Of a stretch of 64,000 nt of DNA, positions 24,617 through 33,520 are shown piece after piece (position 1 is the stretch's first letter; each line of letters opens with the position of its first letter). The stretch is from positions 109,491 to 173,490 of the forward strand of contig JAHZLQ010000042.1 in the NCBI GenBank assembly GCA_022599775.1, given 5' to 3'. Origin of the DNA: Gammaproteobacteria bacterium (GTDB taxonomy: Bacteria > Pseudomonadota > Gammaproteobacteria > Nevskiales > Nevskiaceae). The position numbers and the translations under genes were made by a program. The notes under the pieces were generated by a model. That model saw only the letters and a program-made list of their open reading frames with translations. It was not told the origin of the DNA and did not search any database.

Positions 24617-27400
24617 GTGAACGCGCCAGAATCAGCGCCTGACACTGCAGCAGGGGGCCACGCCGACCCCTTGCTGTGGCGTTTCGACCGCTTCGTCTAC
24701 GACGAGGCGCGGCGGATCCTGATTCGCGACGGACGGGAACTCGTACTGCAACGCAAGCCTTTGGATGTCCTGGCGTTCCTGCTGCACCATGCCGGTGAAG
24801 TGGTCACCAAGGACGAACTGGCACAAGCACTGTGGACCCGCACCGTGGTCGACGACGCGGTCATCGCCAAGGCGGTCGGCAAACTGCGCGCCGCGCTCGG
24901 CGACAGCGAGCGCGAAATCATCCGAACCGTGCTCGGTATCGGCTTTCAGTTGGTGGCCCCGGTGCAGCTCGAGGCCCGGCGCAGCGAACCGATTCAGCGA
25001 CTGGCCCTCAAACCCGGAGACAGCCCGCCCGGCCGCGAGCACTGGTGCCTGGAACGCTGTCTCGGCCGTGGCGGCTACGGCGAGGTCTGGTTGGTGCGGC
25101 ACCGTCACACCAAGGAGACGCGTGCCTACAAGTTCGCGCTCGATGCCACGGCGCTGAGCGCGCTCAAACGCGAGATCACGCTGTTCCGGCTGCTGCGCGA
25201 AACGCTAGGCGAGCGGCCGGACATCCAGCCCTTGCTGGACTGGAACGTCTCGGTGCCGCCGTTCTTTCTGGAATCACCCTATCTCGCCGACGGCAGCCTC
25301 CCGCAATGGGCCGAAGCGCAGGGCGGGCTGTCCCGGGTGCCGCTGGCGACGCGGCTGGACATGGCGGCACAAGTCGCCGACGCGCTTGCGGCGATTCATG
25401 CCGTGGGCGTACTGCACAAGGATCTCAAGCCGGCCAACGTGATCGTCGAGTCCCTGCCGAGCGGGCAGCTGCAATGCAGGCTCTCGGATTTCGGCACCGG
25501 CCGGGTACTCGATGCGGCGCAGCTCGAACAATGCGGCATCACGCGCCTGGGATTCACGCAAGCGGCGCAGGACGCGTCCGGCAGCAGCGGGACGCCGATG
25601 TACCTGCCGCCGGAGGCGCTGGCCGGCCAGCCCTTGACGCTCAAGTCCGACCTCTATGCTCTGGGCGTCATGCTGTATCAGATGATCGTCGGCGATTTCA
25701 GCAAGCCGCTGGCGTCGGGCTGGGCACGCGATATCGACGACGAACTGCTGCGCGAGGATGTAGCGGCCTGCGTCGATGGCGACCCGGAGCGCCGGCTCGG
25801 CGATGCCGCCCAGCTCGCGCTGCGCCTGCGCAGCCTGGACGAACGGCAGCGCCAGCGGCTCGAGGCCATCGAGCAGGCGCGGGCCGCCGAAGCCATGCGC
25901 CGCCGGCTCGAAGCCCTGCATCAGCGCTGGCGCTGGACGGTCAGCATCAGCGCCGCGCTGGCGCTGGGCCTGGCATCCACGCTGGTGTTTTACATGAAGG
26001 CACGCCACGCCACCGAGCTTGCGGCGCAACAGACCCGCCTCGCCGAGCGTCAGGCGCGCGTGGCCGAAATCGTGAGCGACTTCCTGCGCAAGGATCTTCT
26101 GGCCGGCGCCAATCCGGAACTCACGGGACAGCAGCCCTTGAGCGTGCGCGAGCTGGTCGATGCCGCTGCGCAAGCGGCGCGACGGCGTTTCGCCGAAGAA
26201 CCGGGACTGGAAGCTGCCTTGCGTACCACGCTTGGGCAGCTTTATCGGGGGCTCGCGGACTATCGGCAATCCCGCCTTGAACTGGAGCAGGCGGTGGCGC
26301 TGCTGCAACGGCAGGGCGCGGGCGCCGCGATGGAGCTTGCGGCTGCAAGGCTGGCACTGGGCGAGACGCTACTCGCCCAGACCGAATACGCGCAGGCCTC
26401 GACGGTCTTCGACGACGTGATTCGGATGTCCGACACTGGTCTGGTCGGCGCCGAGCCTGGGCTGGCCGCGCGGATCAGTCGTGCCGAGGCGCAAACCCAG
26501 CTCGGGCAGGTCGAGCAATCGCTCATCGTGCTTGGCGCGCTGGTGCGGCAGATCGAGGCGGCCGGTGGCACCGGCGATGCGCTGTGGTTGCAGGCCCAGG
26601 AGCATCGCGGCAACGCATTGCTGCGCTCGGGCCGGACAGAGGCGTCGCTGTCCGTGTTCGAAGACGTTTCGCAGCGCACCGTCGAGCGCTACGGGGGCGA
26701 TCACCTACGCAGTGTCGCGGCGCAGATCGATCTCGGCGCGGTCCTGATCGCCAATGCCCGGTCCGAGGCAGCGATTCCGGTGCTGGCTGCCGCCCGTGAT
26801 GCGGCGCTGGCCACGGTGGGACCGTCCCACTACGAAGCCCTGCGCGCCGTGTTGTATCTGGCGCGCGCCCATTTCCAGCTGGATCAGGATGCCACGGCCC
26901 GGCGGTTGCTCGAAGCCGCGCTGCCGCATGCGCAGGCGAATTTCGGGGAGGCAAGCCGCCTCAGCCGACTGATCCGCAACGATCTTGCGAACGTGGCCGG
27001 AGATCAGGGGCGTTTCGACGAAGCGCTGGCGCAGTACGACAAGTTGATCGAAAGCTGGCAGCAGGAGCTGGGTGCCGACACCTATCGCCGTCATTTCGAG
27101 CGCTTCAGTATCGAATTCAATGTGGCGGCCACGCTCAATCAGGCGCAACGCTGGTCCGAGTCCAGCGCCCGGCTGAGACCGGTTCTGGACGATGCGCGCG
27201 AGTTGTTCGGAGACATGGATGCGCGGTCTCTGGGAATGAGTCTGGTGCTGGCCGAGGCCCTGATGCATACCGGCGATTCCGTGTCGGAGGCCGCCGAGCT
27301 GCTGGACCGGATGATCGCTCAACTCAGCGGTGTGCCCGATCGTGCCGCGCAGACGACGCTGGAACGGGCGCGCGCGTTGCGGGCACAGCTTGCGGGCTGA
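24617..27400 (+). CDS. winged-helix DNA-binding domain / Ser-Thr protein kinase / TPR membrane fusion protein
   Basis: 927 residues from a GTG. Residues about 13-110 form an OmpR/CadC-type winged helix (LQRKPLDVLAFLLHHAGEVV, TKDELAQALWTRTVVDDAV, GIGFQLVAPV). Residues about 143-410 are a Hanks-type kinase: glycine loop LGRGGYGEVW, lysine K172, catalytic loop HKDLKPAN (H267, D269), DFG at 291-293 and SSGTPMYLPPEAL. All key catalytic residues are present. One membrane helix follows (about 441-460), then about 450 residues of TPR-like helical pairs, predicted periplasmic. It thus combines DNA binding, phosphorylation and a sensor-like outer part. Divergent from the ZU5-like lipoprotein. A similar wHTH-kinase architecture may be annotated in related bacteria, which I cannot check. 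Confidence 0.88.
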   Translation: MNAPESAPDTAAGGHADPLLWRFDRFVYDEARRILIRDGRELVLQRKPLDVLAFLLHHAGEVVTKDELAQALWTRTVVDDAVIAKAVGKLRAALGDSEREIIRTVLGIGFQLVAPVQLEARRSEPIQRLALKPGDSPPGREHWCLERCLGRGGYGEVWLVRHRHTKETRAYKFALDATALSALKREITLFRLLRETLGERPDIQPLLDWNVSVPPFFLESPYLADGSLPQWAEAQGGLSRVPLATRLDMAAQVADALAAIHAVGVLHKDLKPANVIVESLPSGQLQCRLSDFGTGRVLDAAQLEQCGITRLGFTQAAQDASGSSGTPMYLPPEALAGQPLTLKSDLYALGVMLYQMIVGDFSKPLASGWARDIDDELLREDVAACVDGDPERRLGDAAQLALRLRSLDERQRQRLEAIEQARAAEAMRRRLEALHQRWRWTVSISAALALGLASTLVFYMKARHATELAAQQTRLAERQARVAEIVSDFLRKDLLAGANPELTGQQPLSVRELVDAAAQAARRRFAEEPGLEAALRTTLGQLYRGLADYRQSRLELEQAVALLQRQGAGAAMELAAARLALGETLLAQTEYAQASTVFDDVIRMSDTGLVGAEPGLAARISRAEAQTQLGQVEQSLIVLGALVRQIEAAGGTGDALWLQAQEHRGNALLRSGRTEASLSVFEDVSQRTVERYGGDHLRSVAAQIDLGAVLIANARSEAAIPVLAAARDAALATVGPSHYEALRAVLYLARAHFQLDQDATARRLLEAALPHAQANFGEASRLSRLIRNDLANVAGDQGRFDEALAQYDKLIESWQQELGADTYRRHFERFSIEFNVAATLNQAQRWSESSARLRPVLDDARELFGDMDARSLGMSLVLAEALMHTGDSVSEAAELLDRMIAQLSGVPDRAAQTTLERARALRAQLAG

Positions 27401-27426
27401 GAACCGTGACGAAGCCGGATGGTTTT

Positions 27427-28839
27427 CTACTGCGGACGCTCAGCGCGTATCGCTGCGAGCAGCAGTGCAGCACTGAATACGGCGCAGGCTGTGGCCGCGG
27501 GCGCGTAGCTGCCGAAAACATCGTGAATGAAGCTGAACAGGTAAGGGCCGATCGCGGTGCCGGCAACCACCAGCGACATCACGAACCCGGAGATTGCGCC
27601 GAGGTGCTGTCGCCCGAAGAAGCGTGGCCAGGCCAGGCTGGAGGTGATGCCGAACATGCCCTGCATCATGCCGATGCCGATGATCACCAGCAGCATCGAC
27701 CGGGTTTCGGTCAGCGTGGCAAGCGCCAGGGACAGCACCACGATGCCGGCCATCTGCACCATCGCCAGGTATTTGAGCTTGATGTAGTCGCTGAGCCAGC
27801 TTCCGACGAACTCAAAGCTCACGGCAATGAAGGCGGCCGGGATGAAGACGCCGACCGCGCGTTCGCGGCTGATGCCGGCTTCGCCGAAGATCGATACCAC
27901 GTGGAAGGTGCAGGCGGTGAGCAGCAGGCCGCAGAGCACCGCGCTCAGCGCGAACACCCAGAAGCTGTAGGTTCGGCGTGCCTCGGCCAGCGTGAACGAA
28001 CGCCCGGCATCGGTTTCCGCATGGGTCTTGCGCGCCTTGAGCGCGAGATTGCCGTCGGGCCGCAGACCGTGGTCCTCGGGTCGCGCACGGAAGGTGATGA
28101 ATGCGAACAGCGCGAATCCGGCGAGCACCAGCGCCAGCATCCGCCACGCCCATTGCCAGCCGCCGTGCTGAATCAGCGCTTCGAGAACCCGCGGTGTCGA
28201 CGAGAAGCCGAATGCCACCGAGACGCCGAGCACGGCATTAGCGAGGCCGCGACGTTTCTCGAACCACTCCATCGCCATGTTGCGCGAAGCCAGAGTCAGG
28301 GCGCCCTGCCCGAAGAAGCGCAGCAGGAAAAAGCCGATCGTCATGACCAGGAAGGCGGCAGCCCCGGAATAGCTTTCGGGAAGCAGCGAGGTGAGGGCGG
28401 TGCTTGCGATCGGCGACACGCTCAGGCCGGCCAGGACCAGCGCGAGCATCAATGCGGCACCGACCGCCAGCCAGCGCCCACCATGGCGGTCGTAAGCGCG
28501 TCCGACGCGCGACAGCAGCAGCGCGCTGCCGATGGTGCCCACCAGATAGGCCAGGCTCAGCAGATTGCGCGACAGTCCGTGCGCCTCGATCAGGAAATCG
28601 GTGAACACCGAGACGCCCACGGTCTGGCCCGGCGCGCTCATCAGCACGCCCAGGGTGGCGCCGATCAGAATCACCCAGCCGTAGAAGAACGGCAGGCGCG
28701 CGGGGTCGTACGGGAAACGGCCGATGCGACTGGTCGTGCCGCGTGTGGATGGGGGGCTTTGCAAGGGCTCGTGGAGGGGCGTCGGGAGCGACGAACTCGT
28801 CGGTCGCGCATTGTCGGGAGGTCCGGCATCACTGTGCAA
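27427..28839 (-). CDS. MFS transporter
   Basis: 470 residues by the longest frame, with twelve predicted helices starting at FFYGWVILIGATLGVLM. SRVGRAYDRHGGRW is the loop 2-3 signature and WLSDYIKLKYLAM lies at the loop 8-9 position. The layout resembles the OFA/monocarboxylate-type branch. The start is unsure: only TTG codons (28839 or 28764) precede the first helix, and the first 45 residues are Ser/Pro-rich and non-typical. The coding frame overlaps no other gene; the hydrolase lipoprotein is divergent. Substrate unknown. Confidence 0.8.
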   Translation of the reverse strand: MHSDAGPPDNARPTSSSLPTPLHEPLQSPPSTRGTTSRIGRFPYDPARLPFFYGWVILIGATLGVLMSAPGQTVGVSVFTDFLIEAHGLSRNLLSLAYLVGTIGSALLLSRVGRAYDRHGGRWLAVGAALMLALVLAGLSVSPIASTALTSLLPESYSGAAAFLVMTIGFFLLRFFGQGALTLASRNMAMEWFEKRRGLANAVLGVSVAFGFSSTPRVLEALIQHGGWQWAWRMLALVLAGFALFAFITFRARPEDHGLRPDGNLALKARKTHAETDAGRSFTLAEARRTYSFWVFALSAVLCGLLLTACTFHVVSIFGEAGISRERAVGVFIPAAFIAVSFEFVGSWLSDYIKLKYLAMVQMAGIVVLSLALATLTETRSMLLVIIGIGMMQGMFGITSSLAWPRFFGRQHLGAISGFVMSLVVAGTAIGPYLFSFIHDVFGSYAPAATACAVFSAALLLAAIRAERPQ

Positions 28840-28930
28840 GCCGTTTGTGTGGCGCGGTCTGTCCTTGTGGCGCGAGGGGGAACCGGGCGAAAAGCGGATC
28901 AGTTTTCCGTCCCGCCATCAGGAATGTGCC

Positions 28931-30928
28931 ATGCGCGAACTCATGCCGACCCGACTGCTGTGCTGCCTCGCGATACTCATCCTGTTGCAAGCCTGTGGTT
29001 CCAGCGACGACGTCGATGGTGGCACCAACGGTGGCGGGGACGTGTTCGTGGATCAGACCTGCGAGGCGCCAGAGGCGGCCAGCGCCACCTCGTATTCGTT
29101 CACCAGCCCGGTGCCGCAGGACATCGATCCGAGTGTCGATCCCCTGCCGACCACCGAAATCTTCCTGACGGTGATGCTGCCCGAACGCTGCGAGGGCGAG
29201 GTCTTTCCGCTGGTGCTGCAGACGCATGGCTATGGTGGATCGCGGCGCAGGGAACTGGCGGCGGACGGTGCGCTGTACCCCGAGCACGCGGGCCTGACCT
29301 CGATCGATGAAATGACCCAGGCGCTGGCCTATCACAACTACGTGGTGGTGAGCTGGGATCAGCGCGGACATGGTGAAAGCCAGCCGCGCAATGGCGGTGG
29401 CTATGCGCGACTCAACAGTCCGGACATGGAAACCGTGGATGCCCGGGTCCTGCTCGACTGGCTCTATGATCGCGCCGAGGAATTCCACCTGTGGCGCCAG
29501 GACGACACGGGCATCACCAAGGACCTGAAAGTCGGCACGCTCGGCTACAGCTATGGCGGCGCCGCGCAGTTGCCGCTGGCGGTGCTGGATCGGCGCATCG
29601 ACACGATCGTGCCGGTCGCCACCTGGAACAACCTGCTGTATTCGCTGGCTGCCGGTGGCGCGATCAAGCAATCCTGGATTCAGCTGCTGTGCCTGTTCGC
29701 CGTGGTGCCTTCGGACGGGGCGGTGGTCGGCACCATCAATACGCCGGCGGTGAACACCATGTGCAACAGCGCGGCGGTGCGCCAGCCGCTGTCGTTCAAC
29801 GTCCGCACCTACGACGACCTGATCGAGCGCATCGGCCGCGATTCGGCCTCGCCGCATCCGGTGACCGAGGATGAATTCATCGGTTTGCTCGACCGGGGCA
29901 TGGGCTATTTCCGTCGCCAGCAGACCGCAGGCGAGCCCTGGGGCTATGGCGAGCCGGAAGCGAAACTGAGACCGGTGCCGGCGCTGTTCCTGCAGGGCAA
30001 TCGCGACGGCCTGTTCAATCTGACAGACGCTTACGTGAACTGGCGCTACTTCCGCGAGGCCGGAGGCGATACCCGGCTGATCAGCATGGAAAGCGGTCAT
30101 CTCTCGCCGTTCGCGCAACAGGTGGACGGCCCCGCCAATTGCGGCGGCGTGCAAGGCGTATATGCGATTCTCGCCTGGTATGACCATTACCTGAAGGGCT
30201 TCGACAGCGAGGAATTCGAGACGCTGCCCGACTTGTGCATCTCGGTACAGTCCTCGGTGAATGCCCCGGCCGGACCGGAAATCGGCATTGCCCTGGACGA
30301 GATGCCGATCGGCAGCCTGGCGGGCGTCGGCAGCCTGCCGGTCCAGGAGGATCAGGTGACGGTCGACATCCCCTTGGGTGCGGGGCGGCCCACGTTCGTG
30401 TCCCTGGCGACGATTCCCGAGGACGATTACGTGCTGGCCGGCGTGCCGACCGTCGGTCGCATCACGGTCAGCCCCGGCATGGGGGCGACGCATGAAGCCA
30501 TCGCGCTGATCGGTGTCGGCCTGCAAAGAAATGGAAAGCTGTATCTGATCGATGATCAGGTCACCGGTCTGCTCGAAGGTGAGCACAGCACCAACCGCTG
30601 GCTCGATGAGGGCGATCCGGTGATGCTGCCGGGCCTCGGCGAAGTGCTGCAGGCCGGCGATGAAATCGGTCTGCTGTTCTTCGAACAGCAGACCCAGTAT
30701 TCGGTGTTGCTGTCGCTGACTTCGCTGACCACGACCGTACCGGGCGGGCTGATCAGCTATCTGGCCGCGCAGCCCTTCCCCCATCCGCTCGGAGACGTGC
30801 TGGTGCCGGTCGCCAATGTGCTGACCAATCCCAATCCCTATCACGCGGAGCTGGAAGACGTTCGCATACCGGTGTTCCAGCCTGGTGTGTATGCCGACAG
30901 CCAGTGGCGTCTGCCACCCGACGGCTGA
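28931..30928 (+). CDS. secreted CocE/NonD-type alpha/beta hydrolase lipoprotein (peptidase S15-like)
   Basis: 665 residues. Signal with lipobox (LLCCLAILILLQAC), a short Gly/Asp linker, then an alpha/beta hydrolase core with QTHGYGG, SWDQRGHGES, nucleophile elbow GYSYGGAAQ, the acid in GNRDGLFN and histidine in ESGHLSPF. The C-terminal about 190 residues are beta-rich, like the jelly-roll domain of S15/CocE hydrolases. Likely anchored in the outer membrane; ester, amide or peptide substrates are possible. Divergent from the MFS transporter, so a hydrolyse-and-import pair is conceivable (inference). Confidence 0.82.
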   Translation: MRELMPTRLLCCLAILILLQACGSSDDVDGGTNGGGDVFVDQTCEAPEAASATSYSFTSPVPQDIDPSVDPLPTTEIFLTVMLPERCEGEVFPLVLQTHGYGGSRRRELAADGALYPEHAGLTSIDEMTQALAYHNYVVVSWDQRGHGESQPRNGGGYARLNSPDMETVDARVLLDWLYDRAEEFHLWRQDDTGITKDLKVGTLGYSYGGAAQLPLAVLDRRIDTIVPVATWNNLLYSLAAGGAIKQSWIQLLCLFAVVPSDGAVVGTINTPAVNTMCNSAAVRQPLSFNVRTYDDLIERIGRDSASPHPVTEDEFIGLLDRGMGYFRRQQTAGEPWGYGEPEAKLRPVPALFLQGNRDGLFNLTDAYVNWRYFREAGGDTRLISMESGHLSPFAQQVDGPANCGGVQGVYAILAWYDHYLKGFDSEEFETLPDLCISVQSSVNAPAGPEIGIALDEMPIGSLAGVGSLPVQEDQVTVDIPLGAGRPTFVSLATIPEDDYVLAGVPTVGRITVSPGMGATHEAIALIGVGLQRNGKLYLIDDQVTGLLEGEHSTNRWLDEGDPVMLPGLGEVLQAGDEIGLLFFEQQTQYSVLLSLTSLTTTVPGGLISYLAAQPFPHPLGDVLVPVANVLTNPNPYHAELEDVRIPVFQPGVYADSQWRLPPDG

Positions 30929-31022
30929 GTGGCCGGATGGTTCGGAACGATATTTCGAGCATTGCCGCAGACTTAGCGCGAATGCCGTTTCGGAGCACTT
31001 GACGCTTCGAAGGGTTCGGCGC

Positions 31023-31045
31023 AAAAGTACTTTTCATATGAAAAG
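31023..31045. promoter_or_regulatory. overlapping AT-rich palindromes upstream of imuA
   Basis: AAAAGTACTTTT (31023-31034) and CTTTTCATATGAAAAG (31030-31045) are perfect palindromes sharing five bases. They end 26 bp before the imuA ATG, a repressor-like position. imuA is commonly LexA-controlled, but this is not the E. coli CTGT-N8-ACAG box, so it may be a divergent LexA box or another operator. Confidence 0.5.
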
Positions 31046-31071
31046 GTATTTTTCGCCAAAGGTGTGTTTCC

Positions 31072-31686
31072 ATGAGTCGTGAACAAGCGCTGGCCGCGCT
31101 GCTCGACGACCCGAAGCTGTGGCGCGGCGGCGAACACGCCGGTCTGCGCACCGAGGCCACCGGGCACCCCGATTTCGATCGTTTGTTGCCCGGCGGTGGC
31201 TGGCCGGTGGGTGCGCTGAGCGAGTTGTTGCTGCCGCACCCGGGCGTTGGCGAGTTGCAACTGGTGCTGCCCTGGCTTGCGCGCCTGACGCAGGCCGGCG
31301 GCCGTGCGGCTCTGGTTGGTCCGCCGCACCTGCCGTACGCGCCTGCATTGGCCGACGCCGGCGTCGTGCTGTCGAGGTTGCTGGTCGTGAATCCCGAAAG
31401 TGAAGGTGCCCGTCACTGGGCGGCGGAGCAGCTGTTGCGTGCGGCCTGTTTCGGCACGGTGCTGGCCTGGCCGGGGCGGCTCGACGGGCAGGACCTGCGC
31501 CGCTTGCAGCTGGCAGCAGAAACCGGCCACGCTATCGGCATTCTGTTCCGGGATCTCGGCCAGGAATCGCAGGCATCGCCTGCGGCTCTGCGTATCCGGC
31601 TTGAGCCGGTGGCCGGTGGCCTCAGTGCCCGCATTCTCAAGTGCCGCGGCCGAGTGCCCAGTCAGCCGTTTCGGTGGGCGGCGTGA
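31072..31686 (+). CDS. imuA: translesion synthesis-associated protein ImuA
   Basis: 204 residues, RecA-related ImuA/SulA-like. HPDFDRLLPGGGWPVGALSELLLP at the start, then GELQLVLPWLARLTQAGGRAALVGPPHLPYAPAL, and RIRLEPVAGGLSARILKCRG at the end. It normally works with ImuB and DnaE2 in SOS mutagenesis, encoded imuA-imuB-dnaE2. Here the next gene is convergent fadD, so neither partner follows; they would have to be elsewhere or absent. Confidence 0.87.
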   Translation: MSREQALAALLDDPKLWRGGEHAGLRTEATGHPDFDRLLPGGGWPVGALSELLLPHPGVGELQLVLPWLARLTQAGGRAALVGPPHLPYAPALADAGVVLSRLLVVNPESEGARHWAAEQLLRAACFGTVLAWPGRLDGQDLRRLQLAAETGHAIGILFRDLGQESQASPAALRIRLEPVAGGLSARILKCRGRVPSQPFRWAA

Positions 31687-31706
31687 GCGAAGAAGCAGGT
31701 TTCGCA

Positions 31707-31742
31707 GGCGCCAAGACGCAAAGGAAAAAGCGTTTTGGCGCC
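31707..31742. terminator. hairpin between convergent imuA and fadD
   Basis: GGCGCCAA (31707-31714) pairs with TTGGCGCC (31735-31742) across a 20-nt loop. No long T run on either side, so a transcription end is likely but not certain. Confidence 0.45.
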
Positions 31743-31755
31743 TTCGCAGCTTGGC

Positions 31756-33414
31756 CTATTCCCGCAGTTCCTTGCGCAGGATCTTGCCGACGTTCGATTT
31801 CGGCAATTCCTCACGGAATTCGACGAGTTTCGGCACCTTGTAGCCGGTGAGTCTTTCCTTGCAGTAGGTCTTGAGTGTTTCGACCGTCAGGTCCGGGTCC
31901 TTCTTTACCACGAAGACCTTGACCGCCTCGCCGGACTTGGTATCCGGCACACCGACGCAGGCGCATTCCAGCACGCCGGGATGCATCGCCACCACGCCTT
32001 CGATCTCGTTCGGGAACACATTGAAGCCGGATACGATGATCATGTCCTTCTTGCGGTCGACGATCTTGAAGTAGCCCTTGTCGTCCATCACCGCGACATC
32101 GCCGGTGCGGAAGTAGCCATCGGCGGTGAACGACTTGGCATTGTCTTCGGGCCGGTTCCAGTAGCCCTGCATGACCTGCGGACCCTTGACGCACAACTCT
32201 CCGGGTTCCCCGGTCGGCACGATGTTGTCATCATCGTCGCGTAGCGACACGTCCGTGGACGGCAGCGGAACACCGATGGTGCCGTTGTAGTCCGGCTTGT
32301 TGAACGGATTGATGGTGACCGCCGGAGAAGTCTCGGTCAGGCCATAGGCTTCAGACAGCGGTTTGCCGGTGACCTCCGCCCAACGCTTCGCGACCGCTTC
32401 CTGCACGGCGGCGCCGCCGCCCAGCGTCATCTTCAGCGAGGAAAAGTCCAACTCGGAAAATCCCGGCGTGTTGAGCAGTCCGTTGAACAGGGTGTTGACA
32501 CCGGTGAACGCGGTGAAGCGGTGCTTGGCCAGTTCCTTGACGAAGCCCGGCATGTCGCGCGGATTGGTGATCAGCACGCCCTTGGCGCCGACGATGAAGT
32601 AAACCAGACAGTTCGCCGTCAAGGCGAAGATATGGTAGAGCGGCAGCGCGGTGATGATGATTTCCTGGCCGTCTTTGGCGAGATCGCCGATCCAGGTGCG
32701 GGCCTGCAATACATTGGAGACGATATTGCCGTGGCTCAGAATCGCGCCCTTGGAGAGTCCGGTGGTGCCGCCGGTGTACTGCAGAAAGGCGATGTCTTCA
32801 TGGGTCAAGGCAACGCGCTTGTAGGCTTGCGCCTTGCCGCGTGCCAGTGCCGTACGCAGCGGAATCGTGCCGGGAATGTCCCAGGCGGGCACCATCTTCT
32901 TGACGCGCTTGACCACCAGATTGATCAGACTGCGCTTGGGGAAGGGCAGCAGGTCGCCGATCTGCGTGGTGATCACGTGCTCGACCTTGGTCTGGCCGAT
33001 GACCTTCTGCAGCGTCGTGCAGAAATTCTCGACGATCACGATCGCGCGCACGCCGGCGTCATTGAGCTGATGCTCGAGTTCGCGCGGGGTATACAGCGGG
33101 TTGACGTTGACCACCACCATGCCGGCGCGCAGCACGCCGAACAGGGCAACCGGATACTGCAGCAGGTTGGGCATCATGATCGCGACGCGATCACCCTTGT
33201 CCAGACCCAGCACATTCTGCAGATAGGATGCGAAGTCCTGGGTCAGCCGATCGAGCTCGTCATAGCTGATGCTGTGATCGAGATTTTCGAACGCCGGCTT
33301 TTCCCGAAAGCGGGCGATGCTTTTCTCGACCAGGTCCACCACCGAGTTGTAGGCCGAACTGTCGATTTCGGCCGGTATGCCGGGCGGATATTCCTTGAGC
33401 CAGACTTTTTCCAC
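31756..33414 (-). CDS. fadD: long-chain fatty-acid-CoA ligase
   Basis: 552 residues. AMP-binding motif [12 protein letters not shown] (around residue 215), [47 protein letters not shown] (the fatty-acyl-CoA synthetase signature region) and the C-terminal catalytic lysine in [16 protein letters not shown]. It activates fatty acids to acyl-CoA for beta-oxidation at the inner membrane. The start is a GTG with GGAG upstream. Fits the presence of a phasin gene nearby, since acyl-CoA feeds polyester storage. Confidence 0.94.
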   Translation of the reverse strand: MEKVWLKEYPPGIPAEIDSSAYNSVVDLVEKSIARFREKPAFENLDHSISYDELDRLTQDFASYLQNVLGLDKGDRVAIMMPNLLQYPVALFGVLRAGMVVVNVNPLYTPRELEHQLNDAGVRAIVIVENFCTTLQKVIGQTKVEHVITTQIGDLLPFPKRSLINLVVKRVKKMVPAWDIPGTIPLRTALARGKAQAYKRVALTHEDIAFLQYTGGTTGLSKGAILSHGNIVSNVLQARTWIGDLAKDGQEIIITALPLYHIFALTANCLVYFIVGAKGVLITNPRDMPGFVKELAKHRFTAFTGVNTLFNGLLNTPGFSELDFSSLKMTLGGGAAVQEAVAKRWAEVTGKPLSEAYGLTETSPAVTINPFNKPDYNGTIGVPLPSTDVSLRDDDDNIVPTGEPGELCVKGPQVMQGYWNRPEDNAKSFTADGYFRTGDVAVMDDKGYFKIVDRKKDMIIVSGFNVFPNEIEGVVAMHPGVLECACVGVPDTKSGEAVKVFVVKKDPDLTVETLKTYCKERLTGYKVPKLVEFREELPKSNVGKILRKELRE

Positions 33415-33483
33415 GCGCTCTCCTCACTCCATTTCGTTCTTGGCGGGCGTATCCATACGGCCGCGTACAGTAGTGCCACTATA

Positions 33484-33520
33484 AGAAAAAAAGCACTCTC
33501 GTGGGAGGCTCAAGGTGCTT
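33484..33520 (-). terminator. terminator overlapping the end of yihY
   Basis: AAGCAC (33491-33496)/GTGCTT (33515-33520) with an inner CTC/GAG pair, followed on the minus strand by a T-rich run (A run at 33486-33492). The upstream arm lies inside the last codons of yihY. Confidence 0.6.

Noticed and set aside
27406..29310. 634-codon rightward frame opposite the MFS gene
   Set aside because: Glu/Gln/Arg-rich shadow of the leftward transporter; no ribosome-binding site or family motif.
28829..31024. 731-codon leftward open frame opposite the hydrolase lipoprotein
   Set aside because: High-G+C antisense frame with His/Arg/Gln-rich composition and no motifs; the sense frame has signal peptide and catalytic triad.
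31682..31755. Possible remnant of imuB just after imuA (GTGAGCGAAG...)
   Set aside because: The short frame shows no ImuB residues and ends in antisense fadD sequence; too little to call a pseudogene.
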